Positions 18,922 through 31,330 are shown, numbered from the stretch's first letter. The stretch: DNA of 64,000 nt from Rhizopus arrhizus (GCA_024220505.1 JAKZZE010000018.1:310001-374000); one strand, 5' to 3'. Notes: generated by a model not told the origin, from the sequence alone. Program-made: numbers and translations.

Positions 18922-21900
18922 ATGTCAGACGCAGGACAAGAAGTAAATGAAGTAGATCAAACAGCAACTGATACAGGAGAGCAAACCAGTAATAATGTTG
19001 AGAGTCTAAAAAAACGCATAATCTCAACCAGCAAGCTTTTTCAATACTTGAAGGCTGCTAAACAAGGTAACATATTACAAATCGCTCTGTCATTTAGTGT
19101 ATTAACTTTCTTTAAGACGTCGATACAAAAGCAGAAAAAATACAGGAATTAAAAACACAGCTAGAAGCTGCTGAAAAGATTACAGAGCTACGCAATAAAG
19201 AATACCAACAGCTAGAAGAAAGATACAAACTTTTAATAAGTTCAAAAGGCGAAGATCCTACTGAATTGAAAAATAAAGCTAAAATGCTGGAACAAACAAT
19301 TGAAAAGCTTAAACACGAAAAAGAAACAGTAGAATCATCTGTCAATAGCAGCCAGGTAATGTTTTATATGAAAAAGAAGCACTATTTTAACGCGTTTATT
19401 TAGTCATATATTAAGCAACTGGAAGCTAAATGTGAGAGCCTTAATGAAGCAGTAAAGAAGAAGGGCGCTAGCAATAGCATATCATCCAAGCAAATTGCAG
19501 ATCAGAAGCAATTACATCAGGATCTGGCAAAGAAGAGTAAAGAGTTTGATCAATTAAAAGCTCAACTGGAGGAAGAAAGAAATGAAAAGGAGCAAGTCGA
19601 TGATGAATTAATGGAACTTCAAATTAATCACGACATGTTGAAAACAAAACATAATGAGACAAGCGAAGAACTACAAGCGTATAAGTCAAAATGTGATTCA
19701 CTTGAGCATGAGTGTAAAAAACTGCGCTCATCAAATACTGAACTTGAGTCTAGATTAATTACAGCTGAGAAAAGGGCAACAGATGCTGAATCTATTATAG
19801 CCGAACAAAAGAAGTATGCTCCATCATTTACAATAGAGCATTCTACTAGTCAAAATAAATCGAACGAACGATTGCGTCTTGCACGTGCTGAATTGAAGCT
19901 TGTAAAGTTCGAAAATGAAAGTCTACGAAACCAGATTAAAGCAATGTATCTGAGGCAAGAAAGTATAGACTCTCTTAGCGGATCTGACGAAGATGTGAAT
20001 GTTGAAGTGGCTTTATCTTCAACTCAAATGGCTACGACCTCATCGCCAGTATTTACACAACCTATAGAAACAACACCAAAGTCTATGTGCAAACAACCAC
20101 AAACACAGCATATACCATCAACACAAGCATCACACGTCATCAGACGTATTTCAACTTCATCTGTACAAAGCCCACCATATGTTAATAATTCATCATCCTC
20201 ACCTTGTTTTGAAATGCCAACAGTGACACCAGAAATAATGAGACGTCAATCTTTGGCAAACAAGACACCAACAACCTCACCTTCAACATCACCTACGATA
20301 CTTCGCAAAGAAAACCCAGTAGAAACGGTTGATAAGGTTGCTTACCGGGTGTCTGGCCTTATACCGCCGCCACCTGTGCTTTCTCCAACTACTAAAAAGC
20401 CTTCTACAAAGCCACGCAGCAAGCTTGCTAAATTTGTAAATAGTCGAAACCCCTCCAAAATGATTAGCTCGAACCCCATACCTCTTCACAAAAAGCAACC
20501 ACTCAACCCAGTTAATAGTAGTACAACTGTTAATACTACACCTGTGAACAGTACGTCTGCCAATATTACAAATGTGAATAGCACACCTATAACTAGCGGG
20601 CCTGCCACCAATACATCTGTGAATAATACACCTGTCAGTAATAGATCTGACAATAATGTATCCAATAATAATAGACGTGTGAATATTTTACCTGCCAATA
20701 ATATACCAACCGATATCATACACATGATCAGTGCATCTTCTAATAGCACTCCTGCCGGTAGTACTTCTGCCAATGTTAAGTCCGAGAATAATGCATCTGC
20801 TAATAATGTGCCTGTGAATAACAAACGTGTAAATGCCGATTCTACTGTTGCTACATCTGATCAACCAATCAAAAAGAAACAAAGGCCAGATATTCAATAC
20901 CTCAAGACTGCTGATCAATCAATCAATACAAAGTACACTGTCCCCACATATATCAATCTATCTGCTGAATTAAGTTATATTCTATCAGAGATGGAAACGT
21001 GTTTTGAAAAAATCAAATCTGCTGCAAGTCCTTCAACGCCATCTGATTCTACTTATGGTATTCCCGGTGGTGTAAGGATTTCAGTACCAAGCACGATTGA
21101 TAAAAGAGAAAAATCGTATGCATGGTTGCTATGGGCTCTTGCCCGTGAAGACATGGCAGCATACGATAAGACTTTAAAGAGCCTTTTCCAAATCATTATT
21201 GAACGTATAAAATCAACAAGACCACAAAGCACCTTAATGTAAGTTTTGTAGTTTCAACATAAAAAAAGTAAAGAAAGTTTTATTTACAATTTTGTTGTTA
21301 GGCGATACATAAGAACGGTGTCAATTCTTTGCAAGGAATCCAGCGATATTGAGAGAATGCGTACTCTATGCTATGATATAATTCGATATTCAAGATGTAT
21401 AGCAAATACGATGACATGTTTACTCAACGTTGCATGCATCTACAGTGATAGTCTTGAAATCAAAGAAACAAATCAAAAGATTGGAGAGTGTTTGCTACAT
21501 AAAAGCATTTGCTCCATAGCTGTATCCATTATTAATACAACCCAAAAAGAAAATGTAAGTTTAAAAAAGTTAAAATAAAACAAAAATAAAATAAAAAAAA
21601 ATTAAGCTTTTAATAATAAAATAGATTAAAGAAATTTACTTCAAAATTGCTTCAATATGTCAATGGCCCAGTATAAACGATACACCTTCTTTAAATACTG
21701 CTGTAGATTTAGTTACAAATACATTAAAGGACCCTCGATTTAAGGAATTGTATGATAAAGATAAAGGTGTGAATAAAATAGTTTTTATATCAAAGGGATA
21801 ATACTAATGAATGAATGCGATAGTTGCTTTTGAAGATTTAAAATTCTGTATAATCAAGAGTCTGGAATTATTACTTAGCACAATGGACAATTGGGCATTT

Positions 21901-22307
21901 GTGTACGACGAATACATCAGAGGTACCTTATGGCCATTACTCGGAGAGGAAGTACTTGATAATGTTTGCTTGGAATTACTTGGTATATAAAGGCTAATAA
22001 GCAAAAAAAAAAAAAAAAAAAAAAAAAAGCCAACCCATCTCATTATATTTCTTAGCTGTCTTAGGATCGTTGGGCCAGGATAAACCTGGAATAATGGCTC
22101 TGGTACAAAAATTCTTAGATGTACTAAAAGCTAAACAAGTAAAAGGTAAAGTAAATTGTCAATTGCTCGATGAGTATTTTTCTAACGTTCTCTTCAGATG
22201 TGGAAATTTATCAGCTTACAGCAGCTAATGGTCTCATTTTGTTAAGCCAAGACAAACCTGAGTTTATGAAGATAGCTGTAGATTGGCTGAACAAGTATAA
22301 AAAATAA
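18922..22307 (+). CDS. Large coiled-coil protein with ICE1-like C-terminus, 8 exons, 990 aa
   Basis: Exons are 18922-19066, 19117-19355, 19404-21238, 21302-21554, 21625-21766, 21824-21982, 22056-22145 and 22198-22307; every junction is GT-AG and in phase. Residues about 50-330 are a long coiled coil. A Ser/Thr/Pro/Asn-rich low-complexity region (about 350-640) includes imperfect VNSTPVNS/ANNTP-like repeats. The C-terminal 300 residues are helical and, from memory, resemble the C-terminal domain of human ICE1 (little elongation complex subunit 1): the pattern MRTLCYDII, WAFVYDEYIRGTLWPLL, AVLGSLGQD and ANGLILLSQDKPEFM follows the order of the matching human segments. ICE1 scaffolds the ELL/EAF-ICE2 complex for small nuclear RNA transcription. 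The gene model is solid; the name is a remote-homology inference. Confidence 0.8.
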
Positions 22308-25300
22308 AAAAAGAATTCACCTGTTTTATGAATAAAAAATTTAATGTTTATTGAAGCTCCATAGCATATGTTTAATATTTTAGGAATAGACTAACATAAA
22401 AAATTATATGCAAACAATAAAAAAAACGAACGTTGTTATGAAACGGTTAAATAATAGCCAGTAATTATCCATCTTTCTTAATAATAAAAAGCGATGATTT
22501 ATAGTAATGAACAAATAAATAAGAAAGTATTTATGATTTTAATGAAACTTAGATAATAATAAATTGTGCTCTCCCTTTTTTGTTTGTGTACAACTTTCTG
22601 CATAAAATTATAAAATTTGAGGCCCTACCATCCTCCCTTTTTTTTAAAAAAAATACATAAAATTAAAAGATCTCTTTTCCATATATATATTATAAATGAT
22701 GAATTTGAGTTTAGAAAAAAAAAAGCTGTGTATCAATTTTACTTTAGTTGATTCAAGGATGATGGAGAAAAAAGGAAACAGTGTTGAATTGTTTGTGTAA
22801 CAACCAACTGTTTCAGACAAAGCAAAGGACGTAAATGAAAAAGTTGCCAACCTGCTAATTCAGCCTTGATTACTGTTTTATTAACATCAGTTTTTGAAGC
22901 GTAATAATGTTCATTGAGGAAAAGCAATAATAATAAAACATTATATGACTTAATATTTATTGTTTTCTTTTTTTATTCTTACATAAAAGCTTGCTATATT
23001 GGACGATGTGTTTGAGGTATAATAAGAAAAAGCATTAAAGTATTTGAATCATGTTGCTTCGTTAAACAATGTTATGGTGCTTCTGAAATTGAGTCATTTA
23101 AATCACAATTTTGTTAGAGAAAACTGCAGACTTTAAATTCATGTCCTTTCGTATTTAATTTCTGATTTGAATTTTTCTACATTTCTTTTATTCATGCTAT
23201 AATGATCTTTGAAGTTGCGAATGAGTCAAATAAAAGCAGCAAATCTTGATGAAGTGATATTTTTCGATTTTCCTTTCAATTATCTTAAATAGTAATGTAT
23301 TGCTTTTAATCTATCATATTTGTAGTTATGCTTAACTGTTGCCCCTAAAATTTCTAATAGGTTGTACTGTATCTTGAATAAAAAGAATAAACCCTCTTAT
23401 TTTTTCAATTTCAAATTCATCCTTAGGATTCATGTAGGGGCATGGTTAGTTTCAGGTACACTTTGTACGGAAATTATGCAGGTAGAACTAACTTTGAAAA
23501 TAGCTAGCAAAATTATGACCAAAGGGTCAGTGTTGAAAAGATAAGCTTTCGAATTTGGACGGGGGATTTTTTTCATATTATCCATAGATACAATGGCTCA
23601 AACAGAGTCAACACAATAACAAAATATTTGAATTGAAAATAATTGGATGATTCAAATGAAAAATTTATTGTTGAAGTATTTATCAAGAAAATTAACTATT
23701 TTTGCACCAAATTTTCTATTACCTACTTGGCGTTGTACAAAATGTTAAGTCGATTGAGGTAGCCTTTTAAGATCGGCTCAGAGGATTAAGCTACGATCGA
23801 TAGAGTTTATTTGAATTTGCTATGTATTGGAAAAAAGAAAGAAAGACAGCAATTTGGGGGCAATTTATAAAATATGCATTGTCTTTGAAGGCACTGTACT
23901 GTTTTAATACTCACAAGTGTTATTTTATAAATGCAAAGCTATTGAAAGCATTTTTCTTTGAGTATTCAATAGGATTTCTTAAATATAAAAAAAAATTGTT
24001 ACTTAGCATTTTGTGTTTGCTGCTTGAAAGTAAAATAAATAGTGATAAGATTTACTTTTTAAATCATCGTCATTAATCTTTAGAAAGAATTGAGTTCTAC
24101 CATAATTAATCAAAGAGACATCCTTTTCTTTTGCTTTCCAGTTCTTCCTATATCAGACATGTTCAATCAGAAATCCTTCAAATACTTAAATCAATGTAGG
24201 GGAAAAAAGAGTAACTCAATTTAGATATACATCAATTTAGTCCTTTTTAACAAATTAGCTTTGCGTCTAGTATATAATAGGAATAAGAAGAAACGTAAAT
24301 GCTAAGGAGAATTAGACATGCCACTAAAAACTATTAAGGTGATAAATATATTAGTATTAATTGTAACGCAGAAGGATATATATGATCTAGATCTCATAAT
24401 CGTCCAAATAATAAACTCACAATACAAGAAGAGATACAGTAAGCAGTAGGTCATTGCATTTTTTACATGAGAGAAATAAAATTAAATATAATTTTGAGAA
24501 AGATAAAAAGAGTCTTGGGTGGTATTACAAATTTTATGACTAAATGTCAGCTATTAATAAAATGCTGCAAAGTTTTACATAGTAGTGAAGGATTAAGTAA
24601 TTGGACCTTTACTCTAGAACTTTAGTACAGTATTTTACAATCACTGTTTAAGAAAGCTGCCATTAATGTGAAATCACTATCCAATGATCTCTAGTAGACT
24701 TAGAATAGTTTCTTGAAACATTTTATCACTTATAATATGAAAGTCGCTCCTGCTTATTATTAGTGTTTAACTACTTGTGTCAAGATTGTTACTTCATACA
24801 CCAACATCACATTTGTAAATTTCTAGTTAAAAGTAGCAGCGTTTTTATATTGGTCTATAAAAAAGGTATATGATAAAGTACATTATATTATTTCAAGTTG
24901 AGAAACATTTTTTAGTTGGTATGGTTATTCGGATTCATCCTAAGTTCAAGTATCTCAAAATACGTGCTTTTTAAAGAAATCTTGTATTCTTGTTATGATG
25001 TGTCTTATTTGAATCTTTGCCTAGAATCCTCAGAAACAGCCGTCTGCCATTCCTGAGATACTTTACACTCTATGGTTAAAAAAAATGCCAAGCATTGTAT
25101 ACTTAAACGTGGCAATGATAATATTTTTTTGTTTGGTTTATTTATGTTTTATGCTAAATATCCCATACTACACAACATATCGGATTTACTATTGAATGAT
25201 ACTTTCAATAATAATAATAATGTGATACTGTTCGAAACCATATTGTAACCAAAGATATGTATTAATACTACTGTACTTTTATTTATTCGTATACTAAGTT

Positions 25301-25438
25301 AATTTTTGTGATCATAAGAATATAGAGATAAGATGACGGGAATATGTAGATCAAAACTAATTAACAGCAAGTTTAGGTTGTATTGAGGGAGAGCTCATTT
25401 ATAAGTGTAAAAAATAATTTTAAGATTTAGATACTTAT
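22308..25438. other. Gene-poor AT-rich region, 3.1 kb
   Basis: Only short ORFs without recognisable domains occur on either strand. The 68-residue minus ORF at 22644-22850 and the plus ORF at 23822-24076 are Phe/Lys/Ile-rich and look like chance reading frames. There are no inverted repeats or tandem arrays I could detect by eye and no tRNA. It could hold decayed transposon, long non-coding RNA or nothing. Confidence 0.5.
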
Positions 25439-25834
25439 TTATCGGACCAAGTTATTCATTTTGGCATCAATTTGAGCAAGGGAAGTCAAAAGCGGCTCTA
25501 AATGGCTGTCTGTGAGTTTTACTTTATCCTCATCGAGACTCAGTATCTCCAAGTATATCTTGTAAGTATCAGTAGTCTTTTCAATAGCAGCAGATTCAAT
25601 CGAAGCTAATTCCGAGTGCAAAACAAAATCAACATGATCACACAATACAGACTTTGTAAAAAATTGAAATATTTGAGATCCAAGCTTCGTATCACTGTTG
25701 AAATTGCCACTAGAGGCATCTGTTGCGGTGAATATGGTGTATGGGCGTAGTTTCATGTTGTTGGTTAGTTTGGAAGAGGAGCAGCTGATACAATATGTAT
25801 TTGAGGATGCAAAAGAGGATCTTACTTGACGCAA
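25439..25834 (-). CDS. Orphan ORF, 131 aa maximum, unrecognised
   Basis: The minus-strand open frame ends DAKMNNLVR. The segment from MKLRPYTIF onward (about 105 residues) has balanced composition and reads like a folded helical protein (DHVDFVLHSELASIESAAI). An upstream exon is possible: a CTTGACGCAATT-like border near 25830 may be a splice site. I do not recognise the family, and there is no clean promoter. It may be the last exon of the broken gene to the right (26499-27306) or an independent remnant. Confidence 0.35.
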   Translation of the reverse strand: MRQVRSSFASSNTYCISCSSSKLTNNMKLRPYTIFTATDASSGNFNSDTKLGSQIFQFFTKSVLCDHVDFVLHSELASIESAAIEKTTDTYKIYLEILSLDEDKVKLTDSHLEPLLTSLAQIDAKMNNLVR

Positions 25835-26498
25835 TTATCAATAAAGATCTCGGGTATACAATTTGGTTGGATGTTCCTTCATGGTATGGATTGCTTTTTC
25901 TATTTAATGGTTGGATAGGAATCTTTTTTCAAAGGGTTTTATCTATTGCTCCGCGTTAATTATTCAAAGCAATAATTAAGAGGCGGGTGCAAGAAGAAGG
26001 ATAAACAAAGTAATATATGGATAAAAAAATAACATTGACAATAATAATCTATGAAAAAAGATAAAGGAAAAAATAGTAGAACTGTGAACTAATCAATCGA
26101 GTTCGTTTTCTTCAGCAATGTAGTCGTGGATGGGTCATGAAATGTTTTGAAGGATCTTGTTAGGTAAGAACAGCTGGCCATTGAAAATGTAATTCCAGTG
26201 TGCTTTCCATATAAAGGAGAGTGCTGTAATGAGTATCATATTTGCGGTAATAACCTTATTTTGTCAGTAATTGACTGAATAGAAATCGAGCGCTTGATGT
26301 AATCGACGAGCTGAAGATGACACTTCCGATAATTAGTTTATGAGAGTTGTCTTCATCTACGTTGCAAACACATGTATCTTGATATACAGAGATGTTTTCA
26401 TCCGGAAGTGTACTTGAATAGTTGTTTTGAAATCGTTCGTAATGGGGGTCGAGTGTTCGAAGTTTACCGTAAAATTCTTTATAGTTGACTAATAGAAT

Positions 26499-27306
26499 TT
26501 ACTCTTGATCAACCAGGATACATCCAGCGAGAAGCTGCGCGCACGCAAGACGTAAATGTTGCCCTTGCACCCAATTTTCATTCAAGATATTCATTTGGTT
26601 CTGATCAAGTCCTGTGTATTCCTCTTGGAGTATATTCGCCTTTGGAAGTGAACGAAGACGGTGTTCAAAATAAGAGTCATCACAAATTATAGGAGAAGGG
26701 AATGAAAAGGTTCCAGGTATTTGAATTTTTTGGCAGATGAGGGCTTTTGTCGTTGGAGAAGTAGACAAGTCACTTATCATACCAGTTGTTTCTTGACTGG
26801 ATGTAATAACTGGCTTCTCTCTGGTGCTTCCATGTTCGTCTTTTGTGATTATCGACACTGTGTATAGTTTGGCGGAGTCGATCGTCCCATCAATGACAGT
26901 TCTTGCAACCAGGTCTAACCGAGCACCAAAAATCGTCTCTATCACCTCTCCGTGCGTCTTGCACCTCTTGATTGGCCACAGTCCAGTCGAAGGCTCTGCT
27001 AGCTCAGTTATTCTTACTTCAGGTAGCAAAATAGACGGCTAAGTAAATATCGATGAGTATGTGATACATTATGAGAAATAGTGTATTGATGAGATATTAC
27101 CTCCACCACGCTCTCCTCTTCTATTTTTGCTACAAAATAAAACAATGGGTAAATATACTGTTAAAGATCAAGGAAAAGAAACGTACTTCGTTGCACCCGA
27201 TGATTGTTGTTTGACAGATGCCCTTCAAGTTTAATGCATTGCTGTAATACTTATAGCATCCGGGACAGCCCAGCTTTTTTCTTGACCAGAGCATTCGTGC
27301 CATCAT
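26499..27306 (-). CDS. Orphan multi-exon gene or pseudogene, unrecognised
   Basis: The main exon (about 27041-26499) encodes PSILLPEVRITELAEP onward and ends ...AGCILVDQE-stop. Two short upstream exons are likely: one starting ATG ATG at 27306, with Cys pairs GCPGCYKYYSNALNL, and a 29-bp exon at about 27125-27097 flanked by GTAG and GTAATAT. The first junction does not join cleanly in phase with the best GTACGT donor. Downstream of the stop the frame stays open and protein-like (LRTLDPHYERF) to about 26270, so the stop at 26499 may be a nonsense mutation. The N-terminal Cys motif hints at a zinc finger. Not a known family to me. Confidence 0.4.
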
Positions 27307-27512
27307 ATTGAGTTAATTTTTTTTGTCGACAATAATGGCTCTAAAAAAAAAAAAGAAGTGAGTCCATCATGCTAACATAATCACACCAAATAAATTTTCG
27401 GACAAAATATTTAGGACCAATTAATATCTGTGAACCTAAGCTTGAATTTTCAGGTTTTGAGAAAAAAAAAGATTCAGATGCTTATTTAAAAAATATATCC
27501 ATAAAATAATTT

Positions 27513-28503
27513 TCAATATTCTGTTGCGCTGCCTTTAGCTTTAATAACTGCTTCACATCGCCTCTTCATGCTTCGAACTAACCGGTCGGCAAACTCATCA
27601 TCCAGTCTTGCCCATTCTTCTCGTAGAGGCATCTTCAATTTCTCCAAGCTTTTGACCGACGATATTTTTCTCTCAATTTGCCTTTCAAGAGCATTCCAAA
27701 CATGCTCTATGGGGTTCAAATCAGGGCTTTGAGCAGACCAGTACTCAAAACCCCTGATTTGGTGGGTTTCCTTCCACTATCGAGCACAACCACCTGTATG
27801 ACAGGAAACTCCATCCTCTTGAAAGATAAAATTCCTCTCCTGATGCAAGGTGGCATTTATAAACCAAGGATGAAACCTGTTGGCCAAAATATTGATATAT
27901 GTTTCTTGGTCTACTGAACTGGTATCAATAATTCCTAAAGGTCCGAAATCTCCTCCCCAAAAACATTCCCAAACCATAGCACCACTACCACCCCACTTGA
28001 CTGTAGATACTATATTTCTTTCATCATAACGCTCTCCTTCCTTCCTGAGCATTATTTTACGGCGTTTATTCAATGGTCTTCGGTCCAATTGAAGTTACTT
28101 TCGCCCAGCGAAGCCTACTTTTGCGGTATCTTGCAATCAATCTAGGCTTGTGAGCTGCTTTGTACGATTTGAAGTCGAGTCAATCAACATACGATCGAAG
28201 AGTGTCTATACAAACAAAAACATCCAGCTTTGCTAGCTCTATATTTATTTCTTTAAAAGAGACAAAAGGATCCTTTCTAACCATCCTCTTCAAATGTCTT
28301 TCAGTTCTTTCATTTATTTTCAATGGATGACCTGTTTGCTTGTGAGATAAAGGGCTGCCACAGTCATCAATCCTGGATTTTATATTTTACACAGTGGACT
28401 TGTTCAAGCCAACAAGTTCTTCAATCTCTCTAATCGTGTGATGCGTTCCAAGAAGATAAAAAACACCCCATGCTTTACTTTCTTTTGTTTCATCTTCAGA
28501 CAT
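27513..28503 (-). pseudogene. Dead Tc1-like transposase
   Basis: Reading from ATG at 28503 the frame gives an N-terminal helix-turn-helix part (ELVGLNKSTV) interrupted by TAA at 28387-28389. It then gives LDRRPLNKRRKIMLR, WGGSGAMVWECF, FIFQEDGVSCHTGG (second catalytic Asp) and, after a TAG at 27777-27779, SPDLNPIEHVWNALE with the catalytic Glu, ending KGSATEY at 27513. This is the standard Tc1 DDE transposase order. At least three stops interrupt it, so it is inactive. Terminal inverted repeats are not clear, but a phased repeat array lies 120-280 bp upstream of the start. Confidence 0.85.
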
Positions 28504-28619
28504 AACTAAAGGTCGGGTGCAATCTTTGGAGATTTGAGCAGACAAGTTTTTTTTAATGAGTTGATGGATGAGAAAAAGAAAGCTTTATTTTGTTATGAAA
28601 ATTAATTTGGTATCATTGT

Positions 28620-28780
28620 AGACAAATCCCTTTACCTAAAACGACAAGCAGTTATGCTTGAACCGATAGATATAATTTTTCTTTGCGACAATTGTTTTAG
28701 GCTTAGCGACATTTAACTTTGGGCACGCGATATTCATTTTTGGACAAGCGACATTTATTTTTTTTCGAACCGACAAATCC
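28620..28780. repeat. Phased 21-22 bp degenerate tandem repeat array
   Basis: CGAC/CGAT (once AGAC) boxes begin at 28620, 28642, 28664, 28686, 28707, 28728, 28749 and 28771, giving spacings of 22, 22, 22, 21, 21, 21 and 22. Between boxes the sequence is T-rich and ends in AAG/AAC/CACG just before the next box. The array lies upstream of the dead Tc1-like gene and is probably its subterminal region, where repeated sites on one DNA face, about two helical turns apart, could bind transposase. Confidence 0.6.
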
Positions 28781-29243
28781 CACCGTTCGCACTGTGCTTG
28801 GCTGTGTTGGAATCATTCAGCATGATTTGTAAATATAAACTTGATGCAGATGCATAAAAGGAAATAATTATTAGCATGAAAAAAAATATATATATGCGAA
28901 TAGCAGAAAGGATAAAAAATGGAAGCTTTAAGAACAATGTACAAAAACGGGGGTGGCGTTAGTAGTACGATTTTCCTAAAAGAGTCCATCGATCCAACGA
29001 TTTGGGCCCTAAATTAGGCGTATGACTTTTTAGCTGAAATGCTAAAAGGTTGAAAAGGAAGGAAGGGGGGATGAAGTGATTTTGAAAAATCTTCCATTTA
29101 AATCGAGAAAACATCAGAAAACACTCGATTTCTGCGATTTCAGATTCTGGAGTTTTAATTTACCTTTTTATATAAAAGTCTTGCAAAATTTTCCCGTTTT
29201 TTCATTTTAATCAAAACCAGACTTTTTTTTATTCCTGCGTTCA
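28781..29243. other. Intergenic region upstream of the small Cys-rich gene
   Basis: About 460 bp. It contains TTTTTATATAAAAG at about 29165-29178, a good TATA-box candidate 65-80 bp upstream of the ATG at 29244, and a C/T-rich tract just before the start. No ORF of note. Confidence 0.45.
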
Positions 29244-29472
29244 ATGAATTATTCAAAAATTGCGACTCCTGTGAAGACAATAACGATGAAAGCAAACAAA
29301 CAGAAAACAGAAAAAGTTACTTTTATTGATAATCATCAACTTGAATCAACTTTTTGTGAATATTGTGGTGTTGATGTTACTATGTTTGCGTATGTAATTC
29401 TTTTATATATTCTCTGTTTAATTTACTAACGTATCTCTTAGACATGAATTTTGGTGTAGATTTTCGACGTAA
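29244..29472 (+). CDS. Small Cys/His protein, 58 aa, 2 exons
   Basis: Exon 1 is 29244-29389 and exon 2 is 29442-29472; the intron starts GTATGT, has CTAAC near its 3' end and ends in TTAG. The product is basic in its first half (VKTITMKANKQKTEKV) and ends in a compact FCEYCG...HEFWC cluster, C-x2-C-x14-C with a His three before the last Cys, suggesting one zinc site. It has a TATA-like promoter. I do not recognise a named family; it looks like a small lineage-specific protein. The 3' end lies 180 bp from the convergent Sel1 gene stop. Confidence 0.6.
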
Positions 29473-29653
29473 AAAAGTAACTCAAGTGGAATACATTTAA
29501 TTACGTGGATACCCCACTTTTTCGACTTAAACCCTCTTTAAAAATCAAAAAAAAAATACTCATTTAATGATTCCCTATTATTCCCATAAAATTTCTTTCC
29601 TTCATGTGTATATAAAAAAAAATCAAGTTTTTATAAAACAGGTTTGTGTTTTA

Positions 29654-31330
29654 TTAATCGTATTTTGATTTCCAAATCCAAGAATTTCCCATGATACCTT
29701 GTCCTTGTTTATCTGCCATACGATAGTATTTAGCAGCCATTTTTAAATCCTTTTTGACACCATGTCCATGATAGTAACAATGGCCAAGATCATTTTGAGC
29801 ATCCGGATCATTTAAATCTGCAGCTATCTTGAAATAATAAACTGCTGTTTCTTTATTCTTTCTACACTATTTATATAGTCAGTATAAAGTAAATAAATAC
29901 ATCATCATGCTTACACCCCATCCATGTCTAAAGGAAACACCAAGTTCATAAATAGCCATGATTAATTCCCCTTTTGATGCTGATTTATTGACTGTGTTTG
30001 AAAAACTTTCCAAGTCCTCAACAGCGTGTTCTGCTGCTTTTTGAAGGTATTGGAAAGCAAGATGTTCATTCTTTTTACAACCCTACCGATAATAAATGAG
30101 ATATTGTATATTAAACTACTGAAGTTAATTACCCATCCGTGACGAATGGAAACACCATATAAAAACATGGCAATAGGCAAATCCATAGCAGAAGCCTGTT
30201 TAAACATCTCTGTTGCTTGCTCAAGCTTTCCTGCTTCATGAAATTTGATACCTTGATGTACTAGACGCTCTGCTGCATTGTCCGGTAAAATAGATTGCTT
30301 TTTATGATGAGGACTGTTCACTTTTAGTGTTGCTCCATTATGTTCATTTGATAGAGGTGAAGGAATTATTGTGTGTGATAGATATGTATTGGGTGAGGGT
30401 GTGATTGGTGAGCTGCTAAAAGGAGACAGGCCGTGAGGTGAGCAAGCACTGCGAGAAGAGCCGGGTGTGCTTGATCCAGGCGTCATTTGTGTGTCAAGTT
30501 GATGGCTCATGGAGGACGTACGGGTGGGTGTGACGAGGGTGTGGACAGGCGAAGAGGATGAACGCACAGGTGTTGGAGGAATAACAAGCGGTGTGAGCGG
30601 AGGCTTTGGTAATCGATTACTGCTAGTGCTTTGTGTAGGAGTTATTTTGATGCTACCCGATCCTTCATTTTGACTTTTCTTGTTCCGTGGTGCAGGTTGT
30701 AGAGAAAAGTTGTCAGATTTTTGTTCTATTGAAACTTCACAGGACTCTATACAGGCTTGTTGCATTTTTAGGGGTGCTTGAGCGACATATTGTACATTAG
30801 ACTTCACACGTTTAGGTTTGCAGATCGTTTGTATCTGTGGACTAGGTGTATTATGCTGATGAAAGAAGGTGATATTAGGAACTGGGGAAATAGGTTCTTG
30901 ATCTACTACTGGATCAATCATAATAGTTGCTTTAGTAGGCTCTATATAGATTTATTAGTATTTTATTTATTTATTCATTTGATTGTACCAATGTAGACAT
31001 CTTTGGCATAACCACAACTGTGATCTTGATGAGTATAAAATTGAACACTAGTTGGATCAATGAGTGATTCTCTACCATAATCCACAGGCTTTTGTAAAGA
31101 AGTAGTTCTTGCAGGCTATGATAAGGTTCAATGAAACTCATTTTTTACTGTTATTATAAAAGTAGACATACATGATATTCCATTGGCGAAGATCGAGGTA
31201 TTATCCTTTGGTTATGCGTAAGTTATTGATTTATTATTGAAAATATAATCTACCTTGAATTGGGTGTAAGGTTATCAAAAGCATCGTTATATCTATTTTC
31301 ATGATAAGCTCTTGATGTATTGTCAGTCAT
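29654..31330 (-). CDS. Dsf2-like Sel1-repeat protein, 6 exons, 475 aa
   Basis: Exons are 31330-31254, 31205-31172, 31115-30989, 30941-30133, 30082-29915 and 29866-29654, all in phase. The first 280 residues are Ser/Pro/Thr-rich and probably disordered. From about residue 300 come Sel1-like (TPR-related) repeats: KFHEAGKLEQATEMFKQA, LYGVSIRHGWGC, ELGVSFRHGWGC and CYYHGHGVKKDLKMAAKYY, with a conserved terminal GNSWIWKSKYD. This order and ending are those of fungal Dsf2-type Sel1 proteins, linked in yeasts to cell separation and cell-wall or chitin regulation. Sel1 repeats act as scaffolds. The precise partner is unknown. Confidence 0.85.

Noticed and set aside
20289..20918. Several minus-strand ORFs of 69-112 residues rich in Leu/Val
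   Set aside because: Shadows of the repetitive Asn/Ser/Thr-rich exon on the plus strand.
28620..28780. CRISPR array
   Set aside because: Units are degenerate, lack unique spacers between identical repeats, and the genome is eukaryotic.
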